Shown piece by piece: positions 35,469-49,498 of a stretch of 64,000 nt of DNA (within the stretch, counting starts at the first letter, position 1; the number at the start of each line of letters is the position of its first letter). Made by a program: the position numbers and the translations under genes. Source of the DNA: Ziziphus jujuba. Its lineage: Eukaryota > Streptophyta > Magnoliopsida > Rosales > Rhamnaceae. The DNA lies in the NCBI RefSeq assembly GCF_031755915.1, contig NC_083379.1:2452001-2516000 (forward strand), written 5' to 3'. A model generated the notes under the pieces. The model saw nothing but the letters and a program-made list of their open reading frames with translations. It did no database searches and was not told where the DNA came from.

Positions 35469-36781
35469 CTTTATTTCTCCTTTTCTCACAAATGAGAAAA
35501 CAAAAAGGGAGGGATAATGTGTGTTGTTGAAGTTGGATATAGGGGTTTTACAAGGGGAGTTATAGATGCCCTGCGGTGATGGAGCTCACCCAGTAGAGTG
35601 GAGTTTCCCTGTTGATGGCGTTCTAGATACTTCGACTTGGAAAGTGAAGGGTGTATTATTTAAAAAAACAAAAACAATGTGCCAATCAAATGTTAGATAA
35701 TATATGAAAAAATATTTAAAATGGAAGTTTGAAAAATAAATGAGGTTAAAAAATATTGTTTTGGTTAAATAAAAAGAATTGGCCGAGACAATATAATTGA
35801 GAGGGAAAAGAAAAAAAAAACTAAAAGAAAAAACAGCTGTTCATTTATTAAAACTCTCCCATTCTCTTTCGTACATCTAGGTATAAAGCTCATTTATAAG
35901 GTCCAAAATGGGTAAAAAATTAATACACCGCCATATATGCTTTGCTGTTTTCTTTCATGCACATAAAACTACAGATCAAGCGTACACAATTCCCTGCTTA
36001 ATACATTTATGGCCTAGCTTACGTGTGGCAACTTTGTAACCTCTTTGGCCAATGATGCTTTTTTTATGTTAAATATCCTTTTACGAACATTTTTTAATTT
36101 GCCAATTTTTCATAAAATTACCAATTATTATTACAATTATTATTTTACTTTTTAACATCAAATCCGGGCTCAGTTTTTCATAGGTAAAATGCACGTGACT
36201 TCAATGTGAGATTTTGACTTATATATATTCTGGTCCTTCTTAGGCTATATATACCATTATAGTATACTTTTTATTATTATTATTTTTTTCGAAAAACCAT
36301 TATGGCATACTTTTTTGCTAAGAAACCATTATTATACACTTCTGATTAAGGGTGAACCTATAAATTCATTTGTTAGTAGAGAGTTATTGAGAAATGCCAC
36401 CCAAACTTTGACATGTCACATATGATAAAATAGAGTCTTACTGCCTGGTTGAGCTAGCCTACATTTGGAATGGTAGGTAATAGGTTTTGTTATTACATTA
36501 AAAGTAACGCTAGGAGTACGAGAAAAAACCCCAATATGTTTATCATGATGATGTGATTGGAGATATATTTTTATTTTATTGGTTAAAAAATTAATATAAT
36601 TTAAAATTCAAATAAAATATTTGAAAAAATAAATATAATTAAATACAACTTAATTAAGTACGAGACCTAATCACTTAATAACCAAGTTTATAAATTCCTA
36701 CATCTAACATTACTCTTATATTAAAGGCATGTGATTTTTACCATTTTTTGGATCAACAATGATTAAGTTGGAAACACCTAC
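35469..36781. other. HKT copy 2 upstream region, no gene seen
   Basis: It matches 113-1100 upstream of copy 1, and its part nearest the gene also matches 52799-53160 upstream of copy 3. It should contain the copy 2 promoter, but no element can be assigned from sequence alone. Confidence 0.6.
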
Positions 36782-39700
36782 TGTAACACCCCGTCCCGAA
36801 CCATGTCGGAATTTTCGCACGTTGACCGAGGTTGACTGTTGACCGTTGATCGAAGGGGTCAAAAGTTGACTTTTTAATCCGATTGAAATTCTAGGTTGAC
36901 TGAGGTACCATTACGAAGCACACATTGGCACGAGTTCGTAGACTAGTAGCACGTTGAAAACGGAGCTACGGTTTGAAAGTTATGAGCAAAACAAGTTGAG
37001 GTCCAAACTGTCCAAGGGGTGCCGGAGTTGACTTTTTATTCATGCAAGGTTGAGCTTTGACTCATGCATGGTTGTGAAGTTCTCGTCGATACGAGTCCGT
37101 AGACTAGCGGCATGTCCGATTTGGACATGTGGTTTGAAAGTTATGGACCTGTAAAGTTTTTCAAATACTGTATTATTTTAATATTATTTTTAAACACGTA
37201 ACGATGTGCCACGTGTGACTTAATGAAGGTGACCATGTGTTACCATGTTGAGAAGCCACATGTCAACCATGTGTAAAAATCAAATTATTTTTATTATTAT
37301 TTTAAATAATAATAATATTATTATTTAATTATTTTTATATATTTTATTTTATTTTATTTTCTTTTCTTTTTCTTTTTCTTTTCTTTTCTTTTCCCCACGT
37401 GGGAAAACACCTTTTCTTTTTTTTCTTTTTCTTTTTCTTTTTTCCTTTCTTCCCTTCTTCTTCCCCGAGCCCGACCAAGATAGAGACAAAACGCACAGTT
37501 TTTTTTTCTCCCTCCCGTCGTCTCTCTCTCTCCCGTGTTTTCAAATTCTGGCCACCCATAGTCCTCACGCGCCAGCCAGTGACGAGCGGAAGGAGGAGGC
37601 GAGCTCGGCCGCCAATTTTCACGGTCACCGGCCGCCAGACGCGCGCCGATCGGGTCGGAGAAGCCGCCGGCCGGCAAAATTTCTCTCTCCTCTTTTCTTG
37701 TGTTTTCCGACCAGCCCAGTCCAAATTAAGCCTCCTCTCCCCCTATTTTGGGTCCCCTGAGTCCAAATATGGCCTCCAATCTCAAAAAGTCGAAGCGGTT
37801 TGCGAGATACAAGGAATTGAAAACCGACCGAAACTTTCCGGCCAAATTCTGACCACCTCCGGCGGAATTAGGGTCGATGGAGACAGGTAATGTGCTCCTC
37901 GTTCCACGAGCTTCGATTCGGTATATCATTCGCCCATTTTGGTTAAAGTTTGTGTTTGACCCCCCGGGTACCGGGTATTATTTATCCGATTAAAATATTA
38001 ATTTATTTGACTGTGTATGAATTGTATTTTAGGAGCACGGGTGAGTCATGGAATTGATTCCATGGTGGATCATGGTTTAATTGCGTGCTCCAGGTGAGTG
38101 ACCCACCTTTAAAAATATTTTTGGGGTAATTAATTGTATTTATGTGGTATTAATTTGATATCTGTAAATTATGCTCATGTGGCGTATTTTAAATACAATC
38201 GGAAAAAATATTATTTTATATATATATTTACCCATTGGTGCTAAATGAAATTTTGGGGTCATTAGAAATTCCCGATTATTATTTTATTGTAATTAAATGG
38301 TATTTATTACAAATGAGCAAGTATTTTTCAGAAATTAATTGTGTCTGGATTTTATATCATTTTTGGGCAATTAATTATGTTTAATTGGTATTTAAATTGG
38401 TATTTAAATTATGCTCATGTGGTGTGATTTAATTATGGTTTTACTGTGGTTTAATTTATTGTGCATGATCAAAGTGTATTTCGGTAGTATTTGTACGTGG
38501 TTTTCAGTATTAATTTTTCGGGCATAATTGGGTTAAATATTTTATGAAAATATTTGTTTAAATTTTATAAATTATGCCCGCAGTATTTTTATGGTTGCAT
38601 CTCGTACTTCGAGAAAATTGTGGTTTGTTGGTTATCAATGTTTCGTACCAGTTTATTAAATAAAAATATGTGGGATGGTAAGTGTAAGAATTTAATGTAT
38701 TTCCCACGGTAATTTTGGAAAAATGGTACGGTTGGTTAATAATGTTTATTTTTAGACGCACTCATACAGTATTGATGTTCTGGTGTATGGACACGTGGTA
38801 GCGCGCGGTTATTATGTGGTTTAGTGCGCGGTATTATTTCTCCTGTGGTTGCCATTGGACTGGGCAGGCAAGTTTGATATTGGCCACAGCCACCCCTTCC
38901 TTGGCCGGGAGATGGTTTCAGCAGCGGTACTGTCGGGACGCCGAAGTGCCGTTGCAGGTTTCTCTCTTTAACCTCCCCGCCAGTCGGTGCTCGGGACGCT
39001 GGGTATCGGAGGGCATCACCGGTATATGGTGTGGTGCGTCAGGTGTAATTGTCAAGTGTAATTTTCAAATAAAGTTTCAAACCCCAAATGGTACAAAATT
39101 ATTTATTATAATTTATTGCAGTTTATTTATATTTGGGATATTTATTTATTTATTTATTTGTTGTTTATTAAATTATTTGGTTCATTGGTTTTCGGGAAGT
39201 ACGAATATCGGGTTTTGCGAAAATGTTTTAAAAGGGGAACATTTCCAACGGAGTGAATAGTGAGGGTTTTGAGAGAAAGTATTACTTCAATTGTTATTTA
39301 TTTATTTATTTAATTGTTCGGTACTGGTTAATTAAATTCCTTTATTTTTATATTATTAATATTAAAGGTGTACAGTAGATAGGGTCACTCACTGAGATGA
39401 TTAGTATCTCACACTCTTAAATTCCGTTCCCCTAGGTCCAGGTTGGAGATGTTGATTGTCCGGGGCGAGCCCAACGTCTCAGTTCGTTGCCGAAGTCCAA
39501 GAAGTATTTCTTCCCTTTTTCCTCTCTATCTTGTATTATTTCTTTATCTGTCATTTTATAAATTTCACATTTATCTGTATAATGCTCTGTATACTGTATT
39601 GGACGTGTAGTTGTTCTTATGCACTGGGTTGCTACGGTTATTATTTTGAAGTGCTGTAATTTGTGGAATCAATTTGTAGTATTGTGGGAGGAATAAGGGG

Positions 39701-39858
39701 ATGTTTTTAGAAGTGTGTTTTCAGTGCAGGTAATTTTTGGTTAGTCCTACCCTTAGGGGAGGTGCTGCCGGATTTTCCGTTGGAAGGTTCGGTGGTATTT
39801 CCCTGGGATCAGGGCTTGTCTAGGGTTCCGGGGAAGGAATTCTGGACGGGTCCTGACA
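36782..39858 (+). repeat. Solo LTR of the TGTAACACCCCGTCCC chromovirus family
   Basis: This is a single 3077-bp LTR (TGTAACACC...CCTGACA) bounded by a perfect 5-bp target duplication CCTAC (36777-36781 and 39859-39863), with no internal region. Solo LTRs arise by recombination between the two LTRs of a full element. The empty site is seen upstream of copy 1 near 1110. The GC-rich middle (about 37380-37900) carries CTTTT and CT repeats and long spurious open frames. Confidence 0.92.
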
Positions 39859-41281
39859 CCTACCTTTAATTGAAAAAAACAACAAGAAGAAAAAGGATAT
39901 AGGATAATTTACATATATATGCTATTTTCTTTGCTGTGTATTAATTGCATTGAGAGCTAACGTTAGTTTTTCATATATAATCCCATCTTCTACAATTGTT
40001 TTCCTTAAAATGAAAAGATATAGGATACTTTACACTATTATTCAACCTTTCCAGTTTTACACAAATACATTTGTATTTCTAATTCTAGATATATCGGATA
40101 GTTTTCAGGAAGGTTAAAAAAATCAAAATTTTCAGGAAATTTCACCAAACCATCCATATTTTCGAATGGTGCATAAAAAATATTAGTGTCAAATAGAAAT
40201 AGATAAATTTTTTTTTTAAAAAAATTTCACTAATATTTTTCATAAAGTATGCATTGAAATTTCGGTTTGATATCTATATAGATTCCTTCACAATTTTGTT
40301 AAAAAAAAATTCATAATTTTCATAAATTTTTTTATTAAATTTAACTATTTTCAAATTTTTTTATCAAAAGATTAATAAAAATCATTGATGTTTAATTATC
40401 TGCCTATCTATTTTTTTTTTTACCTTAATAAATTTAACATTTCTATAAATATTATATAGTAGATATAAATTATAATAGCCAAATATACAAATATAAAGGT
40501 GAAATAATTGATAAATATTATAAAGTAGATAAACATTATAAAAGTATTCAAAAAATATATTATCTACGAATGTAGTTAAATGAATTAATGAAATATTTAT
40601 AAAATGTCGTTAAATAATAACTAGTAAGTACCGTTTCAAATTCCACCATAAAAAGATAATAAGTTTGCATATAATCAACCAATTTCATATAATGATTATA
40701 ACAATGATAGTTATATTTAATACAAAATTTATATTGTTGATATATTAATAAATTCATATAAAATTATTAAAAATATACAACTTTTAGTAATTATTTTTTA
40801 TATTTTATATTATAAAATAAAAATGAAGAAAAAATCAATAATTTTCGGTCATCAAGAGGTGGTTTTGAGATGACACACGTTATGATATATAATATAATTT
40901 ATAATAATTATTTTATAAATATTAAATAATAAATATTTTAATCAAATATGTATTTTTTTCTTTTTTATATTAAAAATAATATATTTATAACACTAATGCT
41001 TACTGTATATCATTAACTACAAAAATGTAAATTTTTTTTAATATTTTTGTAATTTTTATAGTATATTTGATAATTAGTTGACAATAAAAAAAGATATAGA
41101 TCGCGTGGTTGGAGGGAGGGAATGAATGATGGAGGCGGCTGGGCTTCTTACCGCAAAACCTTATCCATGAGTACCAAAGACTCCAAATATCAATATTAAT
41201 GATCAAGCTTATGATCCCTTTCTTCTATAGTCTGTGAATCTCTTTCCCACACTTAGCTTTGTATATGGTTCCAGATAAACA

Positions 41282-41324
<43 letters not shown>

Positions 41325-43013
41325 TTATATATATGTATATACTGTTTCAAACAGTTAAAAATAAAAGGAAAGAAAGAAAAACATGAAGCAATTGAGCATC
41401 CAGTAAATAAATAAACATCACATATATGTTTGTAACTTTATCAGATTTTGTTATGTGTATGGTTGGTATAATTTGGTGATCGAAGAGGTTTTGAGAATTA
41501 TGTAATTGTCTACAGATGAGGGAAGAGAGAAGATGGAAATAACGACATGAAAAGACGGTGCTTTCAAAAGACGGTGCTTTCCCTTGCATTATAGTCATGT
41601 GCATAACACATGTTTGTTCTGTTACAACTTTTGACAAAAATGGTAAAATGGATAAATCAAGTTACGGGAAGAAAAGTCACAGAAAATGCTAGTCTTATTC
41701 AGTTTTTTATTATTATTATTATTATTATTTTGGTAATAGTCTTATTCAGTTGAATCTAGTACTATATTATATATTTTTGTGTGTGTTAATTTCACTAGCC
41801 AATTTATAGGTTATAGAAAATTTTCTGGCATTAGTCCCTTTTTTTTTTTTTTTCCCTAAATAATGGCAGCATTAGTCCTTGTGAATCATTTCATGGAAAC
41901 CACATATAAAAAGTGAATCCGTATGTTAGTGCCACCCCTAACATATCCTATAAATTACATATTTATATATATATATATATATATAGGTATTCATCCAATT
42001 AACCAGCTGCGTCATTCACAGTCCAAAATATATATTATAGCAAAATGCTGTTTAATTAAGAGATTAGTACTACAGGACAACCATATATATATATATATAT
42101 ATATCGACATAATGATTTAATAATATTTGTAAAATGTTCAAAACCACAAGATATTTTTTTAATTAAGGGTAAATAACAGAGGTATATATGACACTAACCC
42201 TTAGTAATAAACAATTCAAATGGCAAAGCAAGATATATTAGAAGACGAAGAAACAAGATAAAGTGACAAAACACATAATATTAAGAAAAACAAAAGTGAT
42301 ATATATATATATATATATATCACTTTTTTTTATTAAAAATAATAATAAATAAAATTGACACTTTATCCAATTTTGAACCCGTACATTTTGTAATAATAGT
42401 AATACAATGGTAAAAGTGCAAAAAAAAGGGGTAGAATTTGAGGCTGTTTTTGCACTTTCACCCAAAATCCATGAAATTCGCCCATTTGCTGAGGTCCAGA
42501 GTTACTCGAGGTGATCATATTCTCATGGGGAACCCTTTTATGGCGGCTTCAACATCCCGAGAAATACGGCATTTTTTTTTTTTTTCCTTCCAAAGAAACT
42601 GTCACTACAAGGTGACAGTGGAATCTTTTATTTTATTTTATTTTTTTATGATTTCTAAATTGATTCTTGTTAACTGGGAAAATGCTTTGAGAAATTAAAA
42701 AAAAAAAAAAGAAAAAAAGAAAAAAAAAGTTAATCCATATAGCTATTTTTATTTTATTTTTATTTTTTCTACATGGATCTAAATTTTTCCACACCAGAAA
42801 GAGAAGTTTTCTGAGCTTGAGCTTTGGGCACTGACACCTTTTGACTTAAAAACTTAACCATGCAAGCAGAGTGAAATTTTATTACTATTATTATTGGTCT
42901 AGGACCAGGAGTGAAATTGATATTCACATTTTATGCAGTATGGGTATTTATGTGTCATCCTAATTACTATCAATTTTGGCAGATTGTTTGCTAAATTCCT
43001 TTTTGAGCTGTTT
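39859..43013. other. Intergenic DNA between HKT copies 2 and 3, no gene seen
   Basis: The first part (to about 41280) matches 1110-2450, and the rest matches 7890-9720. It is AT-rich, with (TA)n(GA)n at 41283-41322 and (TA)n at about 41965-41985, 42083-42104 and 42299-42320. A block at 42433-42570 is almost identical to 9325-9460. Confidence 0.6.
41283..41322. repeat. (TA)n(GA)n microsatellite
   Basis: About nine TA units run directly into about eleven GA units. The homologous locus near 7939 has only TA. Confidence 0.9.
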
Positions 43014-43353
43014 TGATGCAGCTGCAACAATACATAAATGGTTGAAAACGATGGGTTTTACGCTCTTTTGTTTTATTTGTTTTATTCTCTGCTTATGTGG
43101 CTATCTTTTGTTGTTTCTTTGCTGATGTGGCTTTCTTTTTGGGTTACATCCTGCGTGGTGAAGAAAATTAACAAAAAAGCTTATATAAACAGCTTCTCTC
43201 CCTGTAAGAAAAGGCAGAGACCTTTCTAATGCTGAGTTTTCTTTCTTCTGTTTTTGTTATAAAGAATTTGGAATTGGACCGGAGCTAATTTCTGGACAGG
43301 TTGAAGACCTGAGAATTTCTCCTTGGTGATTCCACTTGTGACTCCCTACGTCA
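43014..43353 (+). repeat. Reina-like 5' LTR
   Basis: It starts TGATGCAGCTGCAAC and ends CCCTACGTCA, followed by the primer site. TTATATAAA at about 43182-43190 is a plausible TATA box for element transcription; the 3' LTR copy has changed at that place. Confidence 0.9.
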
Positions 43354-43356
43354 ATT

Positions 43357-43368
43357 GGTATCAGAGCA
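43357..43368 (+). promoter_or_regulatory. Primer binding site (tRNA-Met type)
   Basis: TGGTATCAGAGC, an exact match to the usual plant primer site, three bases after the 5' LTR. Confidence 0.9.
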
Positions 43369-43446
43369 GCCATCCTCTCGAACTCTTCCACGGCCAATCC
43401 CGGCGAGAGCTCTCAACGAAATTCCGACAAAGACCAAAACTCGAAA

Positions 43447-46400
43447 ATGCTTTTATCTGCTTTAGTCAAACTGGATCTGAAATTCGACACCCTTTCTAAT
43501 GAGATTCGACAACTTTGTGCAGCAATACATTCTGGTCTTGCATTGAATTCTGGAGCTACTGGTTTTCATCAACCCAGATGCCACCAACACCCACTCCATT
43601 GACACACCCAGCAGATCCAGATCTCCAAGACTCTCCTCCCCTCCGAATTCCACGAGCTCAACGCCGTCACCTTCCAGATTTGCAGAATCGTATGTCATTT
43701 TCACTTGATTCAGACTCTGAAGATGAGCTGGAAACAATGGCCGTGGGTCGAGCCAATCACACAATGCCTAACAGGTATGCTCGAGATCACCAAGCTTCAG
43801 ACTACCGAATTAAAATTGATATTCCAAAATTTGATGGGTCTCTGAATATTGAAGATTTTCTTGATTGGGTACAAATTGTTGAAACTTTCTTTGAGTGTGT
43901 ATGTCCATACTGGAGGATAAATAGGTTCGTTGATGGCTTTCAAATTCCATGGGGAAGCTTTAGCTTGGTGGGAACAAGTCTTGAGTAATCGATGAAAACA
44001 AGGCAAAGGACCGATCTAGTCTTGGTCACGGTTACGCCGAATGTTACGGGCCAAATTCCTTCCAGCTGATTTTGAACAGATACTTTACCAGCAATATAAC
44101 CATTGCCACCAAGGTATCCGTTCTATTAGTGAGTATACTGAAGAATTTTATAGATTAAGTGCTCGGGTGAACTTGAATGGAACTAAAGGTCAACTAGTTG
44201 CTAGATATGTGGCTGGGTTAGTTATTCCAATTCAAGAAAAGGTAGAGCTTAGTCTTGTCTGGAATCTTAGTGATGCTGTCAATTCAGCCTTTAGGATTGA
44301 AAAACAAATGGAGAGGCACACAGCTAAGACACCAGTAAAATGGAAACCTCTGAGTGAATTCTACCCACCAAAGACTAAGCCTTTGTCACCACAAATTCCA
44401 CACACAAAGACCACCTCTGCTGACAATTCTATGAAACAAACCGGTTATGCCTCAAAACCAACCCAGCAAGTCCTTAAACCATTATGGCCGAAATTTACCA
44501 CTCAAATGCTTTAAGTGTGGTCAGCAGGGTCATAAGTCTAATGAGTGCCCACTACGTAAACAAGTTAACATAGTGGAAACTCAAGAGGATTCAGGAGAAG
44601 AGTTTGCCATCGTGGGAGATGAAACCGAGTTGGTGGATGAAGACCAAGGGGAACCAGTCATTTGTATCATTCAGAAGCTATTACTATCTCCTAAGCACCC
44701 CACAGAACCTCAGCGACATTCAATTTTCAAGATTAAATGTACTATCAATAAGAAGGTGTGTGAGGTGATTATAGACAACGGGAGCAGTGAGAATATTGTG
44801 TTCAAGTCCTTGGTTAAAGCCTTGAAACTTCCAACTATGAGCCACCCAAATCCCTACAAGATGGGTTGGATTAAAAAGGGGATTGAAACTAAGGTCACTG
44901 AATTATGCAAGGTTCATTTCAGCATAGGGAAACATTATGCTGATGAGGTTATTTGAGATGTTGTGGATATGGATGCATGCCACATCCTGCTAGGCTGACC
45001 TTGGCAGTTCGATAACTCGGTAATGTATGATGGTCAGCAAAACACTAATTCGTTTCAATGGAATGGGAAGAAAATTGTCTTACTTCTGTCTAAACCCTAA
45101 CATGACCCTACTTTCCTACCTACACATGGGGTACCACCAAAACCAGCTTCGGAGAGAGATCCTATCCTTTTAGCAATCTTGGGAAAACACTTTGAACTTC
45201 AGGCAAAACATTCACAGTGCTGTTTCGGTATTATCGCTTCGGTTCACACCACTGCAGATCTTCAACTTCCACAACCAATTCAGCAACTCCTTGAAGAATT
45301 TTCCGACATCTGTCCAAGTGAACTCCTGGATTCTCTACCTCCCATGAAAGACATTCAACATGCCATTGATCCGCTACCTGGGGCTAAACTTCCCAATCTT
45401 CCTCACTACCAAACGCCACCAAAGGAAGCCCAAATACTAGAGCAAATGATTGAGGACCTGCTGAAGAAGAATCTTATTCGAGAAAGCCTAAGCCTTTGTG
45501 CCGTACCAACTCTTATAGTCCCAAAAAAGAATGGTGAATGGAGGATGTGCATTGATAGCTGTGCTATCAACAAAATAACTACAAAGTATCGGTTCCCCAT
45601 TCCCAGATTGGAAGATATGCTAGATAAATTAAGTGGGGCTCAAGTGTTCTCTAAGTTGGATCTTTGCAGTGGCTACCATCAAATCCGCACACGGCCTGAA
45701 GATGAATGGAAGACAACATTCAAGACTCCCTCGGGTCTTTATGAGTGGCGGGTCATGCCCTTCGGGTTATGTAATGCACTGAGTATTTTCATGCGTTTGA
45801 TGAATCAGATTCTACAGCCTTTTATTGGAATCTGTGTGGTGGTCTACTACAACGATATACTCGTTTACAGCCACTCAACTAAAGCCCACATTCAGCATGT
45901 ACAGCAGGTTTTCGAGATATTCAAGGCCAACAATCTATTTCTAAACCTCAAGAAATGTTCTTTCATGAGTTCAGAACTTCTTTTCCTCAGATTTATTATG
46001 GGCGAGCATGGACTCAAGGCCAATCCATCCAAGGTTGCAGCAATCAGCGATTTGAGGACACCCTCCTCAGTCACCAAAGTTTGTAGTTTCCATGGCCTTG
46101 CAACTTTCTATAGACATTTTGATCGAAACTTCAGTTATATCACAGGACCACTAACAGACTGCCTCAAGAAAGGAAATTTTCAATGGGGACCTGTGCAGCA
46201 GCAAAGTTTTGAAACTCTGAAGCAATGCCTTACCGAAGCTGCCGTGTTGGCACTACCCGACTTCGACAAGGTTTTCGAAGTAGAAACGGATGCATCTTCC
46301 ACAGGCATTGGGGCTATCCTTATGCAAAAGCAACATGCTATTGAATTTTTCGGTGAGAAATTGTGCCCAGCACGACAAATGTGGTCTGCCTATGAGCAAG

Positions 46401-47941
46401 AATTATACGCCATTGTGAGAGCCTTAAAGCATTAGGAGCATTATTTAGTTCAACGGGAATTTGTCCTGCATTGTGACCACCAAGCTTTGCAACATTTCAA
46501 CTCACAAAAGCCTATCAACAAGATGCACATCCGCTGGTCCCAATTTCTTCAGAAGTTTCCTTATACATTCCACCATAAAGAGGGAAAACACAACCGAGTA
46601 GCAGATGTTCTCAACCGTAAGATGAACTTACTTAATAAATTACAATTAGAGGTTGTGGGATTCTTTGCTCTACAAGACCAGTACCCCGATGATCCTGACT
46701 TTGGGACCATTTGGCGTAAGTGTCGTTTGTACGAGGCAGCCGGAAACTTTCATATTCATGACGGTCACCTCTTTAAAAGGCTGCAGCTATGTATTTCTCG
46801 AACTTCTCTTCGCTTTCAGCTAATTAAAGACCTTCATGGAGGTGGTTTAGCTGCTCACACAGGCCGAGATAAAACTATTTCTTTACTTGGGGAAAGGTAT
46901 TTTTGGCCTCATCTCAAACAGGATGTCTCTAAATTTGTCAAGCATTATGCAACCTACCAAACTGCCAAAGGCCAACAGCAAAATACTAGACTTTATACTC
47001 CCCTACCTATCCCCAACAATATTTAGGAGGATATTTCACTTGATTTTGTCCTCAGACTCCCTCTTTCACAGCGCAAAGTTGATTCCATTTTGTTTGTAGT
47101 TGATCAGTTCTCCAAGATGGCTCATTTTCTCCCTTGCAAGAAAGCTGTTGATGCTTCCTATGTGGCCATCCTATTCTTTCGTGAAATTGTGAGACTTCAT
47201 GGTATTCCAAAATCGATTACCTCTGATAGGGATGTTAAGTTCCTTAATCATTTTTGGAAAACCTTATGGCGCAAGTTCAATATCGTGCTTCAGTTTAGTA
47301 GTGCTTATCACCCTCAAACAGACGGTCAAACGGAGGTTGTGAATCGTACCCTAGCCTGCATGCTACATAGCCTTGCCGGTGACTCTCCAACATAGTGGGA
47401 CTCATACTTAGCCCAAGCTGAATTCACCTATAATAGCATGTTAATCGTTCAATGGGATTCAGTCCATTTGCTATCATCTATACCAAACCATCAAATCACA
47501 TTGTCAACCTTGCTTCCACTCCCTTTCCTCCTCACAAAGCTGCTAAAACTTTAGCAAACAGACTTTAGGAAGTTCATGCTCGAGTCACACGGAATTTGAA
47601 CACCAGCAATGCTCGCTACAAGGCTGTAGTTGATCTTCATCGCCGCCACAAAACTTTTGAAGTTCTTGATCTTGTTATGGTCCACTTTCAAAAAGAACGA
47701 TTCCCTGCTGGCACCTACAACAAGCTTCAAACTAAAAGGATTGGTCCCTGTCGAATTCTGAAGCAATGTGGACCTAACGCGTATCAAATTAAGCTCCCTT
47801 CACATCTAAAGATTTAATGTTCCAGACCTCTTTGACTATCATCCACCAAATGCTGCTGCTTATTCTTTTCCTTCTTCGCTCGTGGTCGAGCTTTCTCATA
47901 GTGGGAGCGAACATGATGCAGCTGCAACAATACATAAATAG
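43447..47941 (+). pseudogene. Ty3/gypsy gag-pol polyprotein, a few lesions
   Basis: Gag begins at 43447, with I-D-I-P-K-F-D-G and E-D-F-L-D-W-V near 43815 and R-S-I-S-E-Y-T-E-E-F near 44130. A zinc knuckle C-F-K-C-G-Q-Q-G-H-K-S-N-E-C lies near 44510, and a protease D-N-G-S-S-E-N (usual form D-x-G-S/A) near 44775. The RT (45179-46435) has [11 protein letters not shown] and P-F-G-L-C-N-A, but its active-site box reads Y-Y-N-D-I, with Asn for the first Asp. RNase H, the H-H-C-C integrase zinc finger (T-G-R-D-K-T, C in the last pair lost) and the D-D-E core (V-V-D-Q-F-S-K, T-S-D-R-D, T-D-G-Q-T-E) follow. Stops at 46433, 47024 and 47393 and gag frameshifts inactivate it. The last codons run into the 3' LTR, as is common in this lineage. 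Confidence 0.9.
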
Positions 47942-48266
47942 TTGAAAACGATGAGTTTTAGGCTCTTTTGCTTTATTTGTTTTACTCCCTGCTTATGTGG
48001 CTATCTTTTGTTGTTTCTTTGCTGATGTGGCTTTCTTTTTAGGTTACACCCTACATGGTGAAGAAAATTAACAAAAAAGCTGATAAAAACAGCTTCTTTC
48101 CCTGTAAGAAAAGGCAAAGACCTTTATTTTGCAAATTAGAAAATATGAGTTTTCTTTCTTCTGTTTTTGTTAGAAAGAATTTGGAATTGGACTAGAGCTA
48201 ATTTCTAGACAGGTTGAAGACCTGAGAATTGCTCGTTGGTGATCCCACTTGTGACTCCCTACGTCA
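47914..48266 (+). repeat. Reina-like 3' LTR
   Basis: It matches 43014-43353 and is 13 bp longer, because of a rearranged stretch around 48127-48148. It is followed by the TGTTT target duplication. Confidence 0.9.
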
Positions 48267-49498
48267 TGTTTGCTTTCAAAAGCCCATTTCAAAGAGGTGG
48301 TTTTTTGGTCTGTCTTGAAAGTGAGAGGTTAAGGAGAATTAATATTGTATAATTTCGGATTTGCTTAAGATATGTTAATAGATTGTTGAGTGTTGATATA
48401 AATTATATGTGTGCAATATAAATTGATTTAGTAGACAAGTGGGACTGTGTTCTTCTATGTGCTTTTTAGAGGAAATTTGATATGCATTTATGTACTTGTT
48501 TCTCATATCATGTTTGATTTCTGTACAAAGAGTCTAGTTGGATTTGTTGCAACTCTGTGGATGATTCTTTTTAGTATGTTTCCTTATCCTTCTATTTACT
48601 ACTATTTGTTTGGTTAATTATGTAACTTTGAGGATCTATTTGTTTGAGTTTGAGGTCTTGACATGGAGGCTGCATTACAGTTTTTTCTCTTAAACTTATT
48701 TGTTATTTGCTGTACAGTGAGGGGTTTATTTTCTATCTTAATTTCAAATGGAAAATTAAAAAAGCTCGTTGTACTTAAATAGAGGATTCTTGAATCCCAC
48801 TGAAATTGTTTTCTAAGTGAACTAGAAAATGTAGTTAATTTTTAATTTAGTCTAAGAATACTACACTTAATTACGTAATTCTCTCATGTCTTTCAAATAC
48901 TTCTTCCTTTTTCCACTGTTGCTTACTTTTCTCACCTTTTCTCTTGGTAACAATTCTCACACTCTCTCAAAGAAAAAACTTATTCTTCCCTTGTTTGATC
49001 CCACATGTTCTCATCAGTTTTATTTTTTTTTTTTTATACTTTCAAACTCAACCTTAATTACACCTCTACTCTTATTTGTGTTTCATTATCATACTTAAGG
49101 GTTGGAAACCTATTGTACCAGCATTGAGTAATCCACATTCTTCTACGTTTTACCAACTATTGTAGACTAGTCATTCTTTTTTTGAAATTCCCTCTAAGGT
49201 TTACATTTCTTACTTCATTAGTGTCTTTTCAAAGGCTTCATAGGTTCACTTTACAAATATCTTATAGAACTTGCTTGAGGTCAACAAACATTATTGCATT
49301 CCATCTCAATGATATCACAGCTTAAAATTAAACTTATATTGGCATACATATATTACAGACATACTCTCATACGTCCTATGTATCAATTTCACAAGACTTT
49401 TCTCCTATGAACAAGATTAAGATAGACTACATTCGCCGAAAACCAAAAGAAGATTAAGACATATTTCTTTTTATATGAACAAGACAATTAAAGATCTT
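48267..49498. other. HKT copy 3 downstream flank, no gene seen
   Basis: It matches 9715-10949, the downstream flank of copy 2, at high identity. It contains the presumed copy 3 3' UTR region just right of 49400. No open frame with coding character is seen. Confidence 0.6.

Larger units (their letters stand above)
43014..48266 (+). mobile_element. Ty3/gypsy element, Reina-like, nearly full length
   Basis: This 5253-bp element has short LTRs (43014-43353 and 47914-48266) and a perfect target duplication TGTTT (43009-43013 and 48267-48271). A tRNA-Met primer site (TGGTATCAGAGC, 43357-43368) and a purine tract (about 47900-47911) are present. The order gag-PR-RT-RH-INT identifies Ty3/gypsy. The short LTRs, total length and gag style suggest the Reina lineage (inference). 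The two LTRs differ by about 20 substitutions plus a short indel block, roughly 6-7 per cent. The element interrupts sequence that is continuous in the homologous unit near 9710-9725, so it came after the tandem duplication or entered one unit only. Confidence 0.92.

Noticed and set aside
37344..37890. Overlapping open frames of 107-163 codons on both strands
   Set aside because: They lie in the GC-rich, CTTTT/CT-repeat part of a solo LTR, are low in complexity and are not kept in the related LTRs at 16402 and 54243.
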